Assembly: GCF_013266755.1 (NCBI RefSeq) | Contig: NZ_JABRWJ010000018.1 | Span: forward strand, 1 to 64,000 | Reading direction: 5' to 3' | Source of the DNA: Pseudaquabacterium terrae | GTDB taxonomy: Bacteria > Pseudomonadota > Gammaproteobacteria > Burkholderiales > Burkholderiaceae_C | Length of the DNA: 64,000 nucleotides | Shown: positions 17,801 to 25,362 of the stretch, one piece after another | Layout of the letters: the number at the start of each line of letters is the position of its first letter | Position numbering within the stretch: the first letter of the stretch is position 1 | The notes under the pieces: generated by a model | What the model was told of the DNA's origin: nothing | The model's input: the letters and a program-made list of their open reading frames with translations, nothing else | The model's database searches: none | Translations under genes and position numbers: made by a program

Positions 17801-18708
17801 ATGTCGTCTCGGTGCCGCTGATCGACGACACGACGACCGAGGCCGCCGAGACCTGGACGCTGAGCCTGAGCGCGCCGGTCAACGCCACGCTGCCGCAAGC
17901 GCAGACCGGCGGGCTGATCGTCGACAACGACGGCGCGACCACCTTCAGCCACGGCCTCGGCCCCGACAGCTACAGCGTCACCAGCGCGCTCGACCGCATC
18001 GCCGAGAGCGTGAAGGGCGGCATCGACACGGTGCGCTCCAGCGTCAGCTACACGCTGCCCGACAACGTCGAGAACCTGCTGCTCAGCGGCGCGGCGCTGA
18101 ACGGCACCGGCAATGCCGGCAACAACCTCTTCCGCGGCACCGCGGCGAACAACACCTTCGAAGGCGCCGGCGGCATCGACACGGCGGTGTTCAGCAGCCC
18201 GGCAGCGGCGTACGGCATCGGCGGGTCGATCACCCAGCTGACGGTCAGCGGTGGCGGCGACGGCAGCGACACGCTGTTCAACTTCGAGCGGGCGCGCTTC
18301 AGCGACGTGCTGCTCGTCGCCGACACCGCGCCGGGGCAGAACACCTACCTGGCCTACGCGATGCTCAACGCGGCCTTCGACAGCGCGCCGAGCACCGCGC
18401 TGCTGAGCCAATGGACCGCGACGCTGGACCGGCTGGGCTCGCTGGAAGACCTGGCGCAGGCGATGATCAACTTCTACGCGCCGGGCGTGCCGAACGACGT
18501 GCTGGTCGCCCACCTGTGGAGCACGATCGTCGAATCGCCGATCCCCTCCGACGCACTGGCGCTGTACACCGGCCTGGTCAACGACGGCACCTTCACGCAG
18601 GCCTCGCTGCTGGCGCTGGTGACGACGCTGGACCTGAACACCGTGGAGGTCGGCATCGTCGGCCAGGTGCTGCCGCTCGACCCGGCGTGGTTCCCGGTGC
18701 CGGGTTGA
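14863..18708 (+). CDS. Giant Calx-beta repeat protein with RTX-like region and C-terminal DUF4214-like domain
   Basis: 1281 aa, strong GAAGGAG ribosome site, no signal peptide, as expected for type I secretion. Residues 1-1020 are nine Calx-beta-like units alternating two kinds: five with AFHNSSAPDFQR and four with AGSDYRA plus LSFAPGE, giving a ~228-residue superrepeat. Each ends in acidic DN/DD calcium-type turns. Then a glycine/asparagine-rich RTX-like stretch (GTGNAGNNLFRGTA, FEGAGGIDTAVF) and a helical tail with a duplicated ~50-residue pattern resembling DUF4214. Likely a secreted calcium-binding adhesin or surface-layer protein. It lies 73 bases after the CHAT gene, probably in the same transcript. 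No type I transporter genes are in the window. Confidence 0.9.
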   Translation: MPYFRVNPVAVSEGSAFVTLTITLDQASTNEIKVNYDTVNGLAFHNSSAPDFQRSFGTLVFAPLETSKTLQVNIVNNTTAEGAELFWLDLNTAVNATIAQRYTPIQIQDNDGTSGTPAIAVGDRIVDEINGTASFFVTLNRPSTGTVSVRYDTADDSAVAGSDFTAAGGTLNFAPGETVKTVTVSIANDSAAEADEFFRLQLSDPANATIVDAIGVAQIGRNDGNPVSAPFITAKPIAGDESQPMLHYVVQLSAPSTNEVKVDFDIVNGTAFHNSSAPDFQRNLGTLVFAPGETTRIVSVPVIDNTALEIAELFWLDLNTPVNATVPQRYTPALMIDNDATAGMPAIAVSNVVLDESSGTGSFFVWLNKPSTSVVTVDYATATATAAAGSDFRAAAGVLSFAPGEVVKTVTVDIHDDAEAEADEVFQLLLTNPANATLVDGSGRAQIGRNDGNAVSAPFITAKPIAGDESQPMLHYVVQLSAPSTNEVKVDFDIVNGTAFHNSSAPDFQRNLGTLVFAPGETTRIVSVPVIDNTALEIAELFWLDLNTPVNATVPQRYTPALMIDNDGVAGTPAIAVSDLSVDESAGTASFFVSLNRPSISAVTVTAATTDDTAQAGSDYRAVNETLSFAPGEVVKTVTIDLFDDGQAEVDEFFKLTLTGPSNATLADGSGVARIGRSDGAPASMPYVTTHAIAGDESQASLSFVVQLSAPSTNEVEVDFDIVNGLAFHNSSAPDFQRNLGTLVFAPGETTRVVTVPVIDNTAIENGEALWLDLNSPVNAIVPQRYTPAWLFDNDAVAGTPAISIGDAVVDEKAGTASVHVWMNRPSVSTVTVNYTTGDDTALAGSDYRAASGTLSFAPGEVSKTITLDISDDGLAEFDEALRLTLSNPVGGSLADAVGAVLIGRSDTAPVSQPRVSSSPITVSEGDVLAGFLVQLSAPSGNEVKVGFDLVNGTAFHNSSAPDFQRLLGTLVFAPGQTTHVVSVPLIDDTTTEAAETWTLSLSAPVNATLPQAQTGGLIVDNDGATTFSHGLGPDSYSVTSALDRIAESVKGGIDTVRSSVSYTLPDNVENLLLSGAALNGTGNAGNNLFRGTAANNTFEGAGGIDTAVFSSPAAAYGIGGSITQLTVSGGGDGSDTLFNFERARFSDVLLVADTAPGQNTYLAYAMLNAAFDSAPSTALLSQWTATLDRLGSLEDLAQAMINFYAPGVPNDVLVAHLWSTIVESPIPSDALALYTGLVNDGTFTQASLLALVTTLDLNTVEVGIVGQVLPLDPAWFPVPG
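15541..15880 (+). repeat. 340-bp exact direct repeat, copy 1 (inside Calx-beta gene)
   Basis: By base-by-base reading this stretch is identical to 16225-16564, offset 684 bases (228 codons). Third codon positions are identical too, which means recent duplication or gene conversion rather than selection on protein only. Confidence 0.9.
16225..16564 (+). repeat. 340-bp exact direct repeat, copy 2 (inside Calx-beta gene)
   Basis: Second copy of the repeat at 15541-15880. The in-frame spacing means that recombination between the copies would add or remove one whole 228-residue superrepeat without a frameshift. Confidence 0.9.
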
Positions 18709-18711
18709 GCA

Positions 18712-19164
18712 CTACGAACGGCGTCGCGCGGTCTTGCGGGGCCGCGTCGCCGGCGCGACCCACGGGTTGACGGTGGGCACGCCCGTCGGCAGGAAGTCCG
18801 CTTCGTTGCGCGTGGCGACCGTCATGCCGTGCACCAGTGCCGTGGCGGCGATCAGCGCATCGCGCTCGGCGCGCGGATCGGGCACGTGCAACCGCGCGCA
18901 ACGCAAGGCGACGGCGATGTCGACCGGCAGGATGCGTCCTTCGAATTGCGGCAGCACTTGCCCGTCCATCCATGCGCGCAGGGCGTCGCCCTGCACGGCA
19001 TCGCGGCGCTGCAGGCGCAGGATGCCCAGCTCCAACTCAAGCACGGTGATGACGGACAGGTGGAGCTGCGCGGCCGACATGTCGGCTGCCCAGGCCAGAA
19101 CGTTCGGATCGGCTCGGGCGGGACGCCGCAGCTCGCTGACCACGTTCGTATCGAGCAGGATCAT
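18712..19164 (-). CDS. PIN-domain ribonuclease toxin (VapC/FitB type)
   Basis: 150 aa. PIN acidic residues are in place: Asp5 in MILLDTNVVSE, Glu43 in VLELELG, Asp102 in RDALIAATAL and a late acidic residue around Asp123 in RNEADF. The DTNVVSELRRP start and the LSVITVLELELGI segment are typical of the FitB branch. It cuts RNA when freed of its antitoxin. Its start overlaps the stop of the antitoxin gene by 4 bases. The C-terminus carries a basic extension (RPRKTARRR). It runs convergent to the Calx-beta gene with only 3 bases between. Confidence 0.93.
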   Translation of the reverse strand: MILLDTNVVSELRRPARADPNVLAWAADMSAAQLHLSVITVLELELGILRLQRRDAVQGDALRAWMDGQVLPQFEGRILPVDIAVALRCARLHVPDPRAERDALIAATALVHGMTVATRNEADFLPTGVPTVNPWVAPATRPRKTARRRS

Positions 19165-19418
19165 GCGCCGAGGTCGGCCGGTTTCACCAGGCCTTCGACG
19201 CGAGGCGGATCGAAGTCGAAGTCGCCGCCGTCGCGCTGTGCCAGCGCATCGAGCAAGCTGACGCCCCGGCCAAGAAGGCGCTCGTAGTCGCGGTAGGTGA
19301 GTAGGACATGCGACGGGCGTCCCCGGTCGGTGATCACCACCGGCCCTTTGCGCGCTGCTTGCTTGGCGCGGCCGGTGTCCTGATTGAAGTCGCGGCTGGA
19401 GAGCGTGGTGGTCGTCAT
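19161..19418 (-). CDS. Phd/YefM-type antitoxin
   Basis: 85 aa. MTTTTLSSRDFNQDTGRAKQ and PVVITDRGRPSHVLLTYRDYERLL match the Phd/YefM DNA-binding fold; the acidic C-terminal tail (GGDFDFDPPRVEG) would wrap the PIN toxin. Gene order antitoxin first with a 4-base overlap is the standard TA layout. A near-perfect dyad lies 23-38 bases before its ATG and should be the autoregulatory operator. Confidence 0.93.
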   Translation of the reverse strand: MTTTTLSSRDFNQDTGRAKQAARKGPVVITDRGRPSHVLLTYRDYERLLGRGVSLLDALAQRDGGDFDFDPPRVEGLVKPADLGA

Positions 19419-19440
19419 GACGCGGCCCGAGTTCGAGTAC

Positions 19441-19456
19441 GTAGCAACGTTACTAC
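19441..19456. promoter_or_regulatory. Operator dyad of the toxin-antitoxin pair
   Basis: GTAGCAACGTTACTAC: GTAG and CTAC arms around a central palindromic AACGTT, 14 of 16 positions symmetric, just upstream of the antitoxin ATG at 19418. Size and position fit a Phd-family operator. Confidence 0.55.
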
Positions 19457-19488
19457 ACTCTGGCGTCCTGCGGCAAGCTCGCGGTCGA

Positions 19489-21303
19489 TCAGCTCACCAG
19501 CACCCTGCCGCTCTCGGCAGGCAAGGTCAACGACAGCGTTGCCGATCGCGCAGTCAGCGGCGCTCCATCGGCATCCCGCCACTCGGACACCTCGACCGGC
19601 AGCGCCTTCAGCGGCAGCTGCACCTCGATCGCCGGCCCGCGGTTGACCACGACGATGCTCACCGCCTGCGCGGTGTAGCGCGCGAAGGCGAGCCAGTGTT
19701 CGCCCTGCGCGAGCACCTGGAATGCGCCGTCGCGCCATTCGCGGCGTTCGCGGCGCAGCGTCGCGAGGCGCTTGACGTGCGCCAGCAGCTCGCGGTCCCA
19801 GCTGGCGCCGGTCCAGTCCATGCAGCGGCGGCAATCGGGGTCGGCGCCGCCTTCCATGCCGACCTCGTCGCCGTAGTAGAGACACGGCACGCCGGGGTAG
19901 GCGAACAGCAGCGTCATGCCCAAGCGCGCCTTGGCGTGGTTGCCGGCCAGGCGGGTCAGGAAGCGCGGCGTGTCGTGGCTGCCGAGCAGGTTGAACTGCA
20001 CCAGCGCGGTGTCGTAGCCGATCGCGCTGCGCGCGCGGTTCAGCCAGGCCTCGAACTGCAGCGTCGACAGCGCGGCCGGATGGCCGTTGACGTCCTGGCC
20101 GGCGAGCCAGGCCCACAGCGGCTGCGCGAAGCCGTAGTAGTTCATCGACGCATCTTCCTGATCGCCCTGCAGCCAGCGCGTCGCCTCGCTGAAATGCTCG
20201 CCGAGCATGTAGGCGCTGGGTTGCTCGGACTTGATCGCCTGGCGGATCTGGCGCACGTGGTGCGCGTTGTTGCGCGCGCCGCGGCCCTCGCCGAGCATGT
20301 GGATCACGTCGAGCCGCCAGCCGTCGATCGAGTACGGCGCGCGCAACCACTTCTTGACGATCGCGTCGGGCCCTTCGTACACCGCCTCGCGCAGCGCGGC
20401 GTGCGAGAAGTCGAGCACCGGCAGCGAGTCGTGGCCCTTCCAGTAGATCGGATGACCGGCGTCGTTGAAGGCGTACCACTGCCGCCACGGCGATGCGTCC
20501 GACTGGTCGGCGCCGACCCCCTCGTGCCGGCCCCAGCGGTTGAACCACGGGTGGTTGGTGCTGGTGTGGTTCAGCACCGCGTCGAGCACCAGGCGCATGC
20601 CGCGCGAGTGCATCGCCGCCGACAGCCGCTCCAATGCGGCGTTACCGCCGAGCGCCGGATCGACGTTGTCGTAGTCCTCGGTGTCGTAGCGGTGGTTGCT
20701 GCCGGAGGTGAAGACCGGGTTCAGGTAGACCGCCGTCGCGCCGACCGCCTGCTGCAGGTGGCCGAGCTTCGCGCGCAGGCCGTCCAGGTCGCCGCCGTAG
20801 AACGAATTCGCCGCCTGCGCCGGGTCGAGCGGCGCGCCCCACTCCAGCTGCTGCGCGGCCTGCGGCCGGCTGCCGTAGACCGTCTCGCCATCGCGGTTGG
20901 GCGGGCTGTCGCCGAGCGCAAAGCGGTCCGGGAAGACCTGGTAGAAGACCTGGTCGCGCACCCAGGCCGGCGGCAGCTCGCGCACCACGCGGAAGTGCTG
21001 CGCCTCGGGCGGAACATGCGGATGCAGGCCATCGGCGCCGAGCCAGCGCTGGCTGTCGCCCGCCAGCACCTCGAAGCTGTACAGCGTGGCCGGGTTGCCG
21101 CCGTCCCACGGCATCTCGCCCGTCCAGGCGTGCAGCGCGCCGGCGCGGCCGGCCGCCTTCATCGGCAGCAGGTATTCCTCGTTGTCGGGCAGCACGCGCA
21201 GCCAGACGGCCTGCAGCGCCGGCTGGTCGGTCAGCAGCGTGACGCGGCAGCCGGTCTCGGTGCGGACCAGCCAGGGCGCGATCGGGGGGTGCAGCAGCAG
21301 CAT
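19489..21303 (-). CDS. malZ: GH13 alpha-glucosidase, maltodextrin glucosidase (MalZ-like)
   Basis: 604 aa, no signal peptide. N-terminal beta domain ~1-120, (beta/alpha)8 barrel ~125-500, C-terminal beta domain. Conserved GH13 regions: DAVLNHTS (region I), GWRLDVIHM with the nucleophile Asp (II), YMLGEHFSEA with the acid/base Glu (III), LLGSHDTPR with the third Asp (IV). FYQVFPDRFALGD and FYGGDLDGL are characteristic of the MalZ/neopullulanase group. It would release glucose from short maltodextrins in the cytoplasm. Downstream of a MalT-like regulator on the same strand. A neopullulanase/cyclomaltodextrinase specificity cannot be excluded. Confidence 0.85.
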   Translation of the reverse strand: MLLLHPPIAPWLVRTETGCRVTLLTDQPALQAVWLRVLPDNEEYLLPMKAAGRAGALHAWTGEMPWDGGNPATLYSFEVLAGDSQRWLGADGLHPHVPPEAQHFRVVRELPPAWVRDQVFYQVFPDRFALGDSPPNRDGETVYGSRPQAAQQLEWGAPLDPAQAANSFYGGDLDGLRAKLGHLQQAVGATAVYLNPVFTSGSNHRYDTEDYDNVDPALGGNAALERLSAAMHSRGMRLVLDAVLNHTSTNHPWFNRWGRHEGVGADQSDASPWRQWYAFNDAGHPIYWKGHDSLPVLDFSHAALREAVYEGPDAIVKKWLRAPYSIDGWRLDVIHMLGEGRGARNNAHHVRQIRQAIKSEQPSAYMLGEHFSEATRWLQGDQEDASMNYYGFAQPLWAWLAGQDVNGHPAALSTLQFEAWLNRARSAIGYDTALVQFNLLGSHDTPRFLTRLAGNHAKARLGMTLLFAYPGVPCLYYGDEVGMEGGADPDCRRCMDWTGASWDRELLAHVKRLATLRRERREWRDGAFQVLAQGEHWLAFARYTAQAVSIVVVNRGPAIEVQLPLKALPVEVSEWRDADGAPLTARSATLSLTLPAESGRVLVS

Positions 21304-21456
21304 CGGGGCACTCTTGTTGTGATGATGTGCGGCGATTCTTCGCTCCGGGGCAGCGCGCTGGCGTCCACCGGGGGGGTGGATGATCGCGGTGGACCGGTAT
21401 AACCCTGTCGCGGCGAAGCGACGTCAGGCCGATCCGGGTCTCCCGGTCGGCCGGCT

Positions 21457-21486
21457 CCCCCTTGGGGGGGCGACGCCGAAGGCGTC
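21457..21486. repeat. Paired stem-loops between MalT-like gene and malZ-like gene
   Basis: CCCCC-TT-GGGGG (21457-21468) followed by GACGCC-GAA-GGCGTC (21472-21486, offset by a few bases). They lie directly after the stop of the leftward LuxR gene, so they may end or stabilise its transcript. Such C-run/G-run plus GACGCCGAAGGCGTC pairs look like dispersed intergenic elements of Burkholderiales genomes; that is an impression, not a search result. Confidence 0.45.
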
Positions 21487-21499
21487 TTGGGGGCCAGGT

Positions 21500-23302
21500 T
21501 CAGCTAGGGTGCTGCAAGTGATGCGCGCGCTGAACGGCTTCGGCGCGCGAGCCAATGGAGAGCTTGCCGTAGACGCGGTTGATGTGCGTCTTGACCGTCG
21601 CCAGCGAGACGTTCAGCTGGTTGGCGATCTGCTCGTTGGTGTAGTGGCGGCCGATCAGCTGCAGGATTTCCCATTCGCGCAGCGTCAGGTCCGCGGGCGG
21701 TGCGCCGGGTTCGACCGGCGCAGCGGCCGGCGCCGGCGGCGGCGCCAGCATCTGCTGCAGCAGGCGCTGCGCGAGCGCGCGCTCGGCCGGATGGCGCACG
21801 ATGGCCGGCGTCGTCAGCAGCGCTTCGAGCACCGTGGCGAGCTTCGGTGCCAGCCACGCGGCGTCCCACGGCCCTAGGTCGGCGGCCTGGTCGGTCAGCC
21901 AGCCGAGCAGCGGATCAGTGTCCGGCGGCGCGCCGATGGCCTGGATCAGCGCGAGCCGCTGCTGCAGGCGCTGCAGGCGGCGCGCGCCGAGCTGGGCTTG
22001 CCAGGCCACGAGCAGATCGGCGGCGAGCGGCCGGCCGGCCAGCGCGGCGGCCGCGGCGGCGAGCACGGCCTGGTGCAGCTCGACCAGTGTCGACGCGTCG
22101 TCGACCGCCGGCTGCAGCGCCATCGCCTCGGCCAATACCGCCGGCTGCGGCCGCCGCGCCAGCCACCACAGGCGCGCGTGCAGGTGGGCGTTGCGCCACT
22201 TGTGGCAATGGAAGGCCTGCGCCTGGCGGCGATCGAGTGCCTGCAGCGCCTCGGTCGCGGCGTCCAGCGCATCGGCCTGCAGCAGTTCCAACGCGTCGAG
22301 CACCAGGTTCGGGAAGGCTTCGTAGGCGGTCGGGGGCAGCGCCGGTGCGAGCGGCGTTTCGTTGCGGCGCTCGGGCTCGGCGAAGCTCGCGCGGCGCAGG
22401 CCTTGCAGCCGGCGCAGGCGCTCGAGCAGCTGCAGTGCCGGCGCGTCGTCGATGCCGTGCTCACGCGCCAGCGTCTGCGCCGCGGCCAGCGTCGCCTGCA
22501 GGCCCGGCGCGTCGCCGAGCTCGTCGTGCGCGCGCGCCAGCGCGGCGAAGGCGTCGAGCGCCAGCATCGGCAGGCCGTCGCGCCGGCAGGCCCGCACCAG
22601 CGCGGCCAGCGGCTCGAGCGCCGCATGCGGGTGTCCTGCGTCGACCAGCGCGAGCCCGAGCGCATAACGCGCCAAGAGCGCGGCCGGGGTCAGGTCGTTC
22701 GGATGGCCGGTGACGGCCTGGCGGGCCCAGCGCAGCGCGCCGCGCGCGTCGTCGAAGACTTGCGCCAGCCGCGAATGCACGGCGGCGCGCAGCGGCAGCG
22801 GCAGCGCCGGGTCGTCGGTGGCGGTGTGCTGCAGCCGGCGCTCCGCAGCATGCGGCACGCGTTCGACCTCGACCCACCACGCCAGCTGCAGCGGCAGCAC
22901 CGCATCGGCCCCCGGCTCCATCGACACGCTCGCCAGCAGCGGCCCGAGCACCGCGCGCCGCGGCCGCCACAGCAGAAGCCAGCCGGCGTCGTCGAGCAGC
23001 GCGAGCCGCTGCGCTGTGGTGCCGAAGGCCAGCGCCAGCGGCGCCGCCTGCTCGACGCGGCCCTGGCTCTGCAGCCAGGCCAGCGCCCGTGCGAAGGTGC
23101 GCGCGGCATCGTCCGGCGCGGCGCGGAACCACTCGGCCAGCGGCGCGGGGTCGACGGCCAATTCGATCGGGCCGGCAGCACGCACCTCGTGCACCGGCCA
23201 GCCGAGCACGGTGGCGAGCTCGGTCGCATCGTTCGAGCCGGCCAGCACCGCGGCGGCCCGCACGGCCAGCGCGGTGGAGGAAGCGATCGGATCGGTGGGC
23301 AA
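21500..23302 (-). CDS. MalT-like LuxR-family regulator lacking the ATPase domain
   Basis: About 600 aa. C-terminal LuxR helix-turn-helix: LTLREWEILQLIGRHYTNEQIANQ...VKTHINRVYGKL. The rest is helical TPR-like repeats such as those of the MalT/STAND regulators (ALAWLQSQGRVEQAAPLALAFG). No ATG lies before the homologous region; the best start is TTG at 23302 (LPTDPIASSTALAV), so the N-terminus is uncertain. The P-loop NTPase domain of full-length MalT is absent: upstream in-frame codons are only the complement of the divergent ATPase gene. Adjacent to the malZ-like gene, so control of maltodextrin use is the natural inference, but by a mechanism not needing ATP hydrolysis. Confidence 0.72.
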   Translation of the reverse strand: MPTDPIASSTALAVRAAAVLAGSNDATELATVLGWPVHEVRAAGPIELAVDPAPLAEWFRAAPDDAARTFARALAWLQSQGRVEQAAPLALAFGTTAQRLALLDDAGWLLLWRPRRAVLGPLLASVSMEPGADAVLPLQLAWWVEVERVPHAAERRLQHTATDDPALPLPLRAAVHSRLAQVFDDARGALRWARQAVTGHPNDLTPAALLARYALGLALVDAGHPHAALEPLAALVRACRRDGLPMLALDAFAALARAHDELGDAPGLQATLAAAQTLAREHGIDDAPALQLLERLRRLQGLRRASFAEPERRNETPLAPALPPTAYEAFPNLVLDALELLQADALDAATEALQALDRRQAQAFHCHKWRNAHLHARLWWLARRPQPAVLAEAMALQPAVDDASTLVELHQAVLAAAAAALAGRPLAADLLVAWQAQLGARRLQRLQQRLALIQAIGAPPDTDPLLGWLTDQAADLGPWDAAWLAPKLATVLEALLTTPAIVRHPAERALAQRLLQQMLAPPPAPAAAPVEPGAPPADLTLREWEILQLIGRHYTNEQIANQLNVSLATVKTHINRVYGKLSIGSRAEAVQRAHHLQHPS

Positions 23303-23359
23303 CTTCTGAGCGGGGAGAGGCGAGCGACGCAGCAGTCTATGGGACGTATGCTCGCCGAG

Positions 23360-24928
23360 ATGTATGCCCCGTCGTTCGGGCTGGCGCGCGAGCCGTTCTC
23401 GATCGCCCCCGATCCCCGCTTCCTGTTCATGAGCGAGCGCCACCGCGAGGCGCTGGCGCACCTGCTGTTCGGGCTGCAGGGCGGCGGCGGCTTCGTGCTG
23501 CTGACGGGCGAGATCGGCGCCGGCAAGACCACCGTCTGCCGCTGCTTTCTCGAGCAGTTGCCGGCGCACTGCAATGTCGCCTACATCTTCAACCCGCGGC
23601 TGACGGTGACCGAGCTGCTGCGCTCGGTGGCCGACGAATTCCGCATCGAAGGCCTGCCGCCGCACGCGAGCGCCACGGTCAAGGACTACCTCGATCCGTT
23701 GAATGCCTTCCTGCTGCGCGAGCACGCCGCCGGCCGCAACAACGTGCTGATCATCGACGAGGCGCAGGATCTGACGCCGGAGCTGCTGGAACAGCTGCGC
23801 CTGTTGACCAACCTCGAGACGGCAGAGCGCAAGCTGCTGCAGATCGTGCTGATCGGCCAGCCCGAGCTGCGCACGATGCTGGCGCGGCCCGCGCTGGCCG
23901 CGCTGGCGCAGCGGGTGATCGCGCGCTACCACCTGCAGGCGCTGTCGGCCGCCGAGACCGAGGCCTACGTGCGGCACCGGCTGGCGGTGGCCGGCGGCAC
24001 CGGCCCGCTGCCCTTCGACGCCGGCGCGCTGCGGCGCATCCACCAGCTCGCGCGTGGCGTGCCGCGGCGCATCAACCTGCTCGCCGACCGCGCGCTGCTC
24101 GGCGCGTGGAGCCGGCGCCGCGAACGTGCCGACCGCGGCATCGTCGACAACGCGGCGCGCGAGGTGTTCGACGAGGCGGTGCCGCGGCCCCGGCGCCTGG
24201 CGCTGGCCGGTGCGGGGCTGCTCGCGGCGGCGGGGCTGTGGGCGGCGGCAGCGCATTGGCCGATGACCGCGCCCGCCGAGGCCCGGCGCGTGGTTGCCGC
24301 ACCGGCGGCGTCGGCAGTCAGCGCCGCGACGGCGCCGAGCGCGCCGGCCTCGGCCGCAGCGATCGCGCCGGTCCCGGCGATCGAGCTCGATGCGCTGTGG
24401 CAGCGCCTCGACAGCGACGAAGCCGCCGCCTGGCGTGCGCTCGCCGCGCTGTGGAGCGACAACCCGCTCGCTGCCGACCCCTGCGCTGCCGACCAGCCGC
24501 TGCGCTGCCAGCGCAGCACCTCGCTGACGCTGGCGCAGATCCGCGCGTTGGACCGGCCGGGGCTGATCACGCTGGTCGATCCCGGCAACCGCGCGCGGCC
24601 TGCGCTGCTCGTCGGGCTGCGCGATCGGCACGCGCTGCTGCGCCTGGGCGATCACACGCACGCCGTGGCGATCGACGCGCTCGCCGCGCGCTGGCGCGGC
24701 GACTTCGCCACCTTGATGCGCCGCCCGGCGGACAACGAAGGCATGCCCGACTGGATCGCCGCGCAGCTCGGCGCCGGCGAGGCCGATGCCGCGGCACTGC
24801 GCGCGCGCATCGCCGCCTTCCAGCGCGCGCAGGGGCTGCCGGCCGATGGTGTCGCCGGGCCGCTGACCTTGATGCAACTGAACCGCGCCGCCGGCATCGA
24901 CGAGCCGCGCCTGATCATCGAACGTTGA
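23360..24928 (+). CDS. gspA: GspA/ExeA-like AAA+ ATPase with peptidoglycan-binding domain
   Basis: 522 aa from ATG 23360 (MYAPSFGLAREPFSIAPDP, the usual family start); ATGs at 23339 and 23348 are alternatives. AAA+ domain ~1-270 with Walker A GEIGAGKTT and Walker B VLIIDEAQDL, TM helix ~285-305 (LALAGAGLLAAAGLW), Ala/Pro linker, and a C-terminal PG_binding_1 domain (FQRAQGLPADGVAGPLTLMQLN). ExeA with ExeB remodels or binds peptidoglycan so the type II secretin GspD can assemble in the outer membrane. The partner gspB-like gene lies 434 bases on, after an unrelated membrane gene. Divergent from the MalT-like regulator. Confidence 0.88.
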   Translation: MYAPSFGLAREPFSIAPDPRFLFMSERHREALAHLLFGLQGGGGFVLLTGEIGAGKTTVCRCFLEQLPAHCNVAYIFNPRLTVTELLRSVADEFRIEGLPPHASATVKDYLDPLNAFLLREHAAGRNNVLIIDEAQDLTPELLEQLRLLTNLETAERKLLQIVLIGQPELRTMLARPALAALAQRVIARYHLQALSAAETEAYVRHRLAVAGGTGPLPFDAGALRRIHQLARGVPRRINLLADRALLGAWSRRRERADRGIVDNAAREVFDEAVPRPRRLALAGAGLLAAAGLWAAAAHWPMTAPAEARRVVAAPAASAVSAATAPSAPASAAAIAPVPAIELDALWQRLDSDEAAAWRALAALWSDNPLAADPCAADQPLRCQRSTSLTLAQIRALDRPGLITLVDPGNRARPALLVGLRDRHALLRLGDHTHAVAIDALAARWRGDFATLMRRPADNEGMPDWIAAQLGAGEADAAALRARIAAFQRAQGLPADGVAGPLTLMQLNRAAGIDEPRLIIER

Positions 24929-24961
24929 ACGTCATGAGAACGAGAAACCGGTGCTTCTCCC

Positions 24962-25339
24962 ATGGTCAGCAGTGAGTCCGGCGCACGACTGCCGTGGTGG
25001 ACCCTCGTTGCCACTGCCGCAGGCGGTGTTCTCACGTACTGCGGCGTCGGAATCCTCCTGATCGGGTTTCGATTTCTGCCGGACCTGATGAGCCTCGCAG
25101 AAGATCCAGCACCTTTCTTCGCCGGCAATGATCCTGAAGTCCTGGCGCCCTTCGTCCTGCTGCTCATTCCCGGAGTACTTGGCGCCATCGGCACGCGCCA
25201 CATGCTGCGCATGGCGATCGAGGGCGTTCGAAGTGGAGAGTCGTCGAAAATGATCGCCAGAGCGATCGGCGCGTTTCTGTTCTCAGCGCTGTTGCTGGTC
25301 ATCGCCGCGCTGTTCACCAGCGGTCGGGTGCAGCGCTGA
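24962..25339 (+). CDS. Three-TM membrane protein of unknown function between gspA and gspB
   Basis: 125 aa with three hydrophobic segments: ~13-38 (LVATAAGGVLTYCGVGILLIG), ~62-80 (VLAPFVLLLIPGVLGAIG) and ~103-118. No recognised domain. The gene is less G/C-rich than its neighbours and splits a pair that is normally adjacent or fused, so it is probably a later insertion. Start ATG 24962 has no strong ribosome site. It may merely ride in the operon. Confidence 0.6.
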   Translation: MVSSESGARLPWWTLVATAAGGVLTYCGVGILLIGFRFLPDLMSLAEDPAPFFAGNDPEVLAPFVLLLIPGVLGAIGTRHMLRMAIEGVRSGESSKMIARAIGAFLFSALLLVIAALFTSGRVQR

Positions 25340-25362
25340 ACGTGACGAGATAAGCAAGCAGC

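Noticed and set aside
21998-24877. Very long minus-strand reading frame (over 1100 codons) covering the GspA-like gene
   Set aside because: Its upstream part is only the complement of the GspA-like gene, has Arg/Gln/Gly-rich nonsense composition, and the real protein is the C-terminal ~600 residues.
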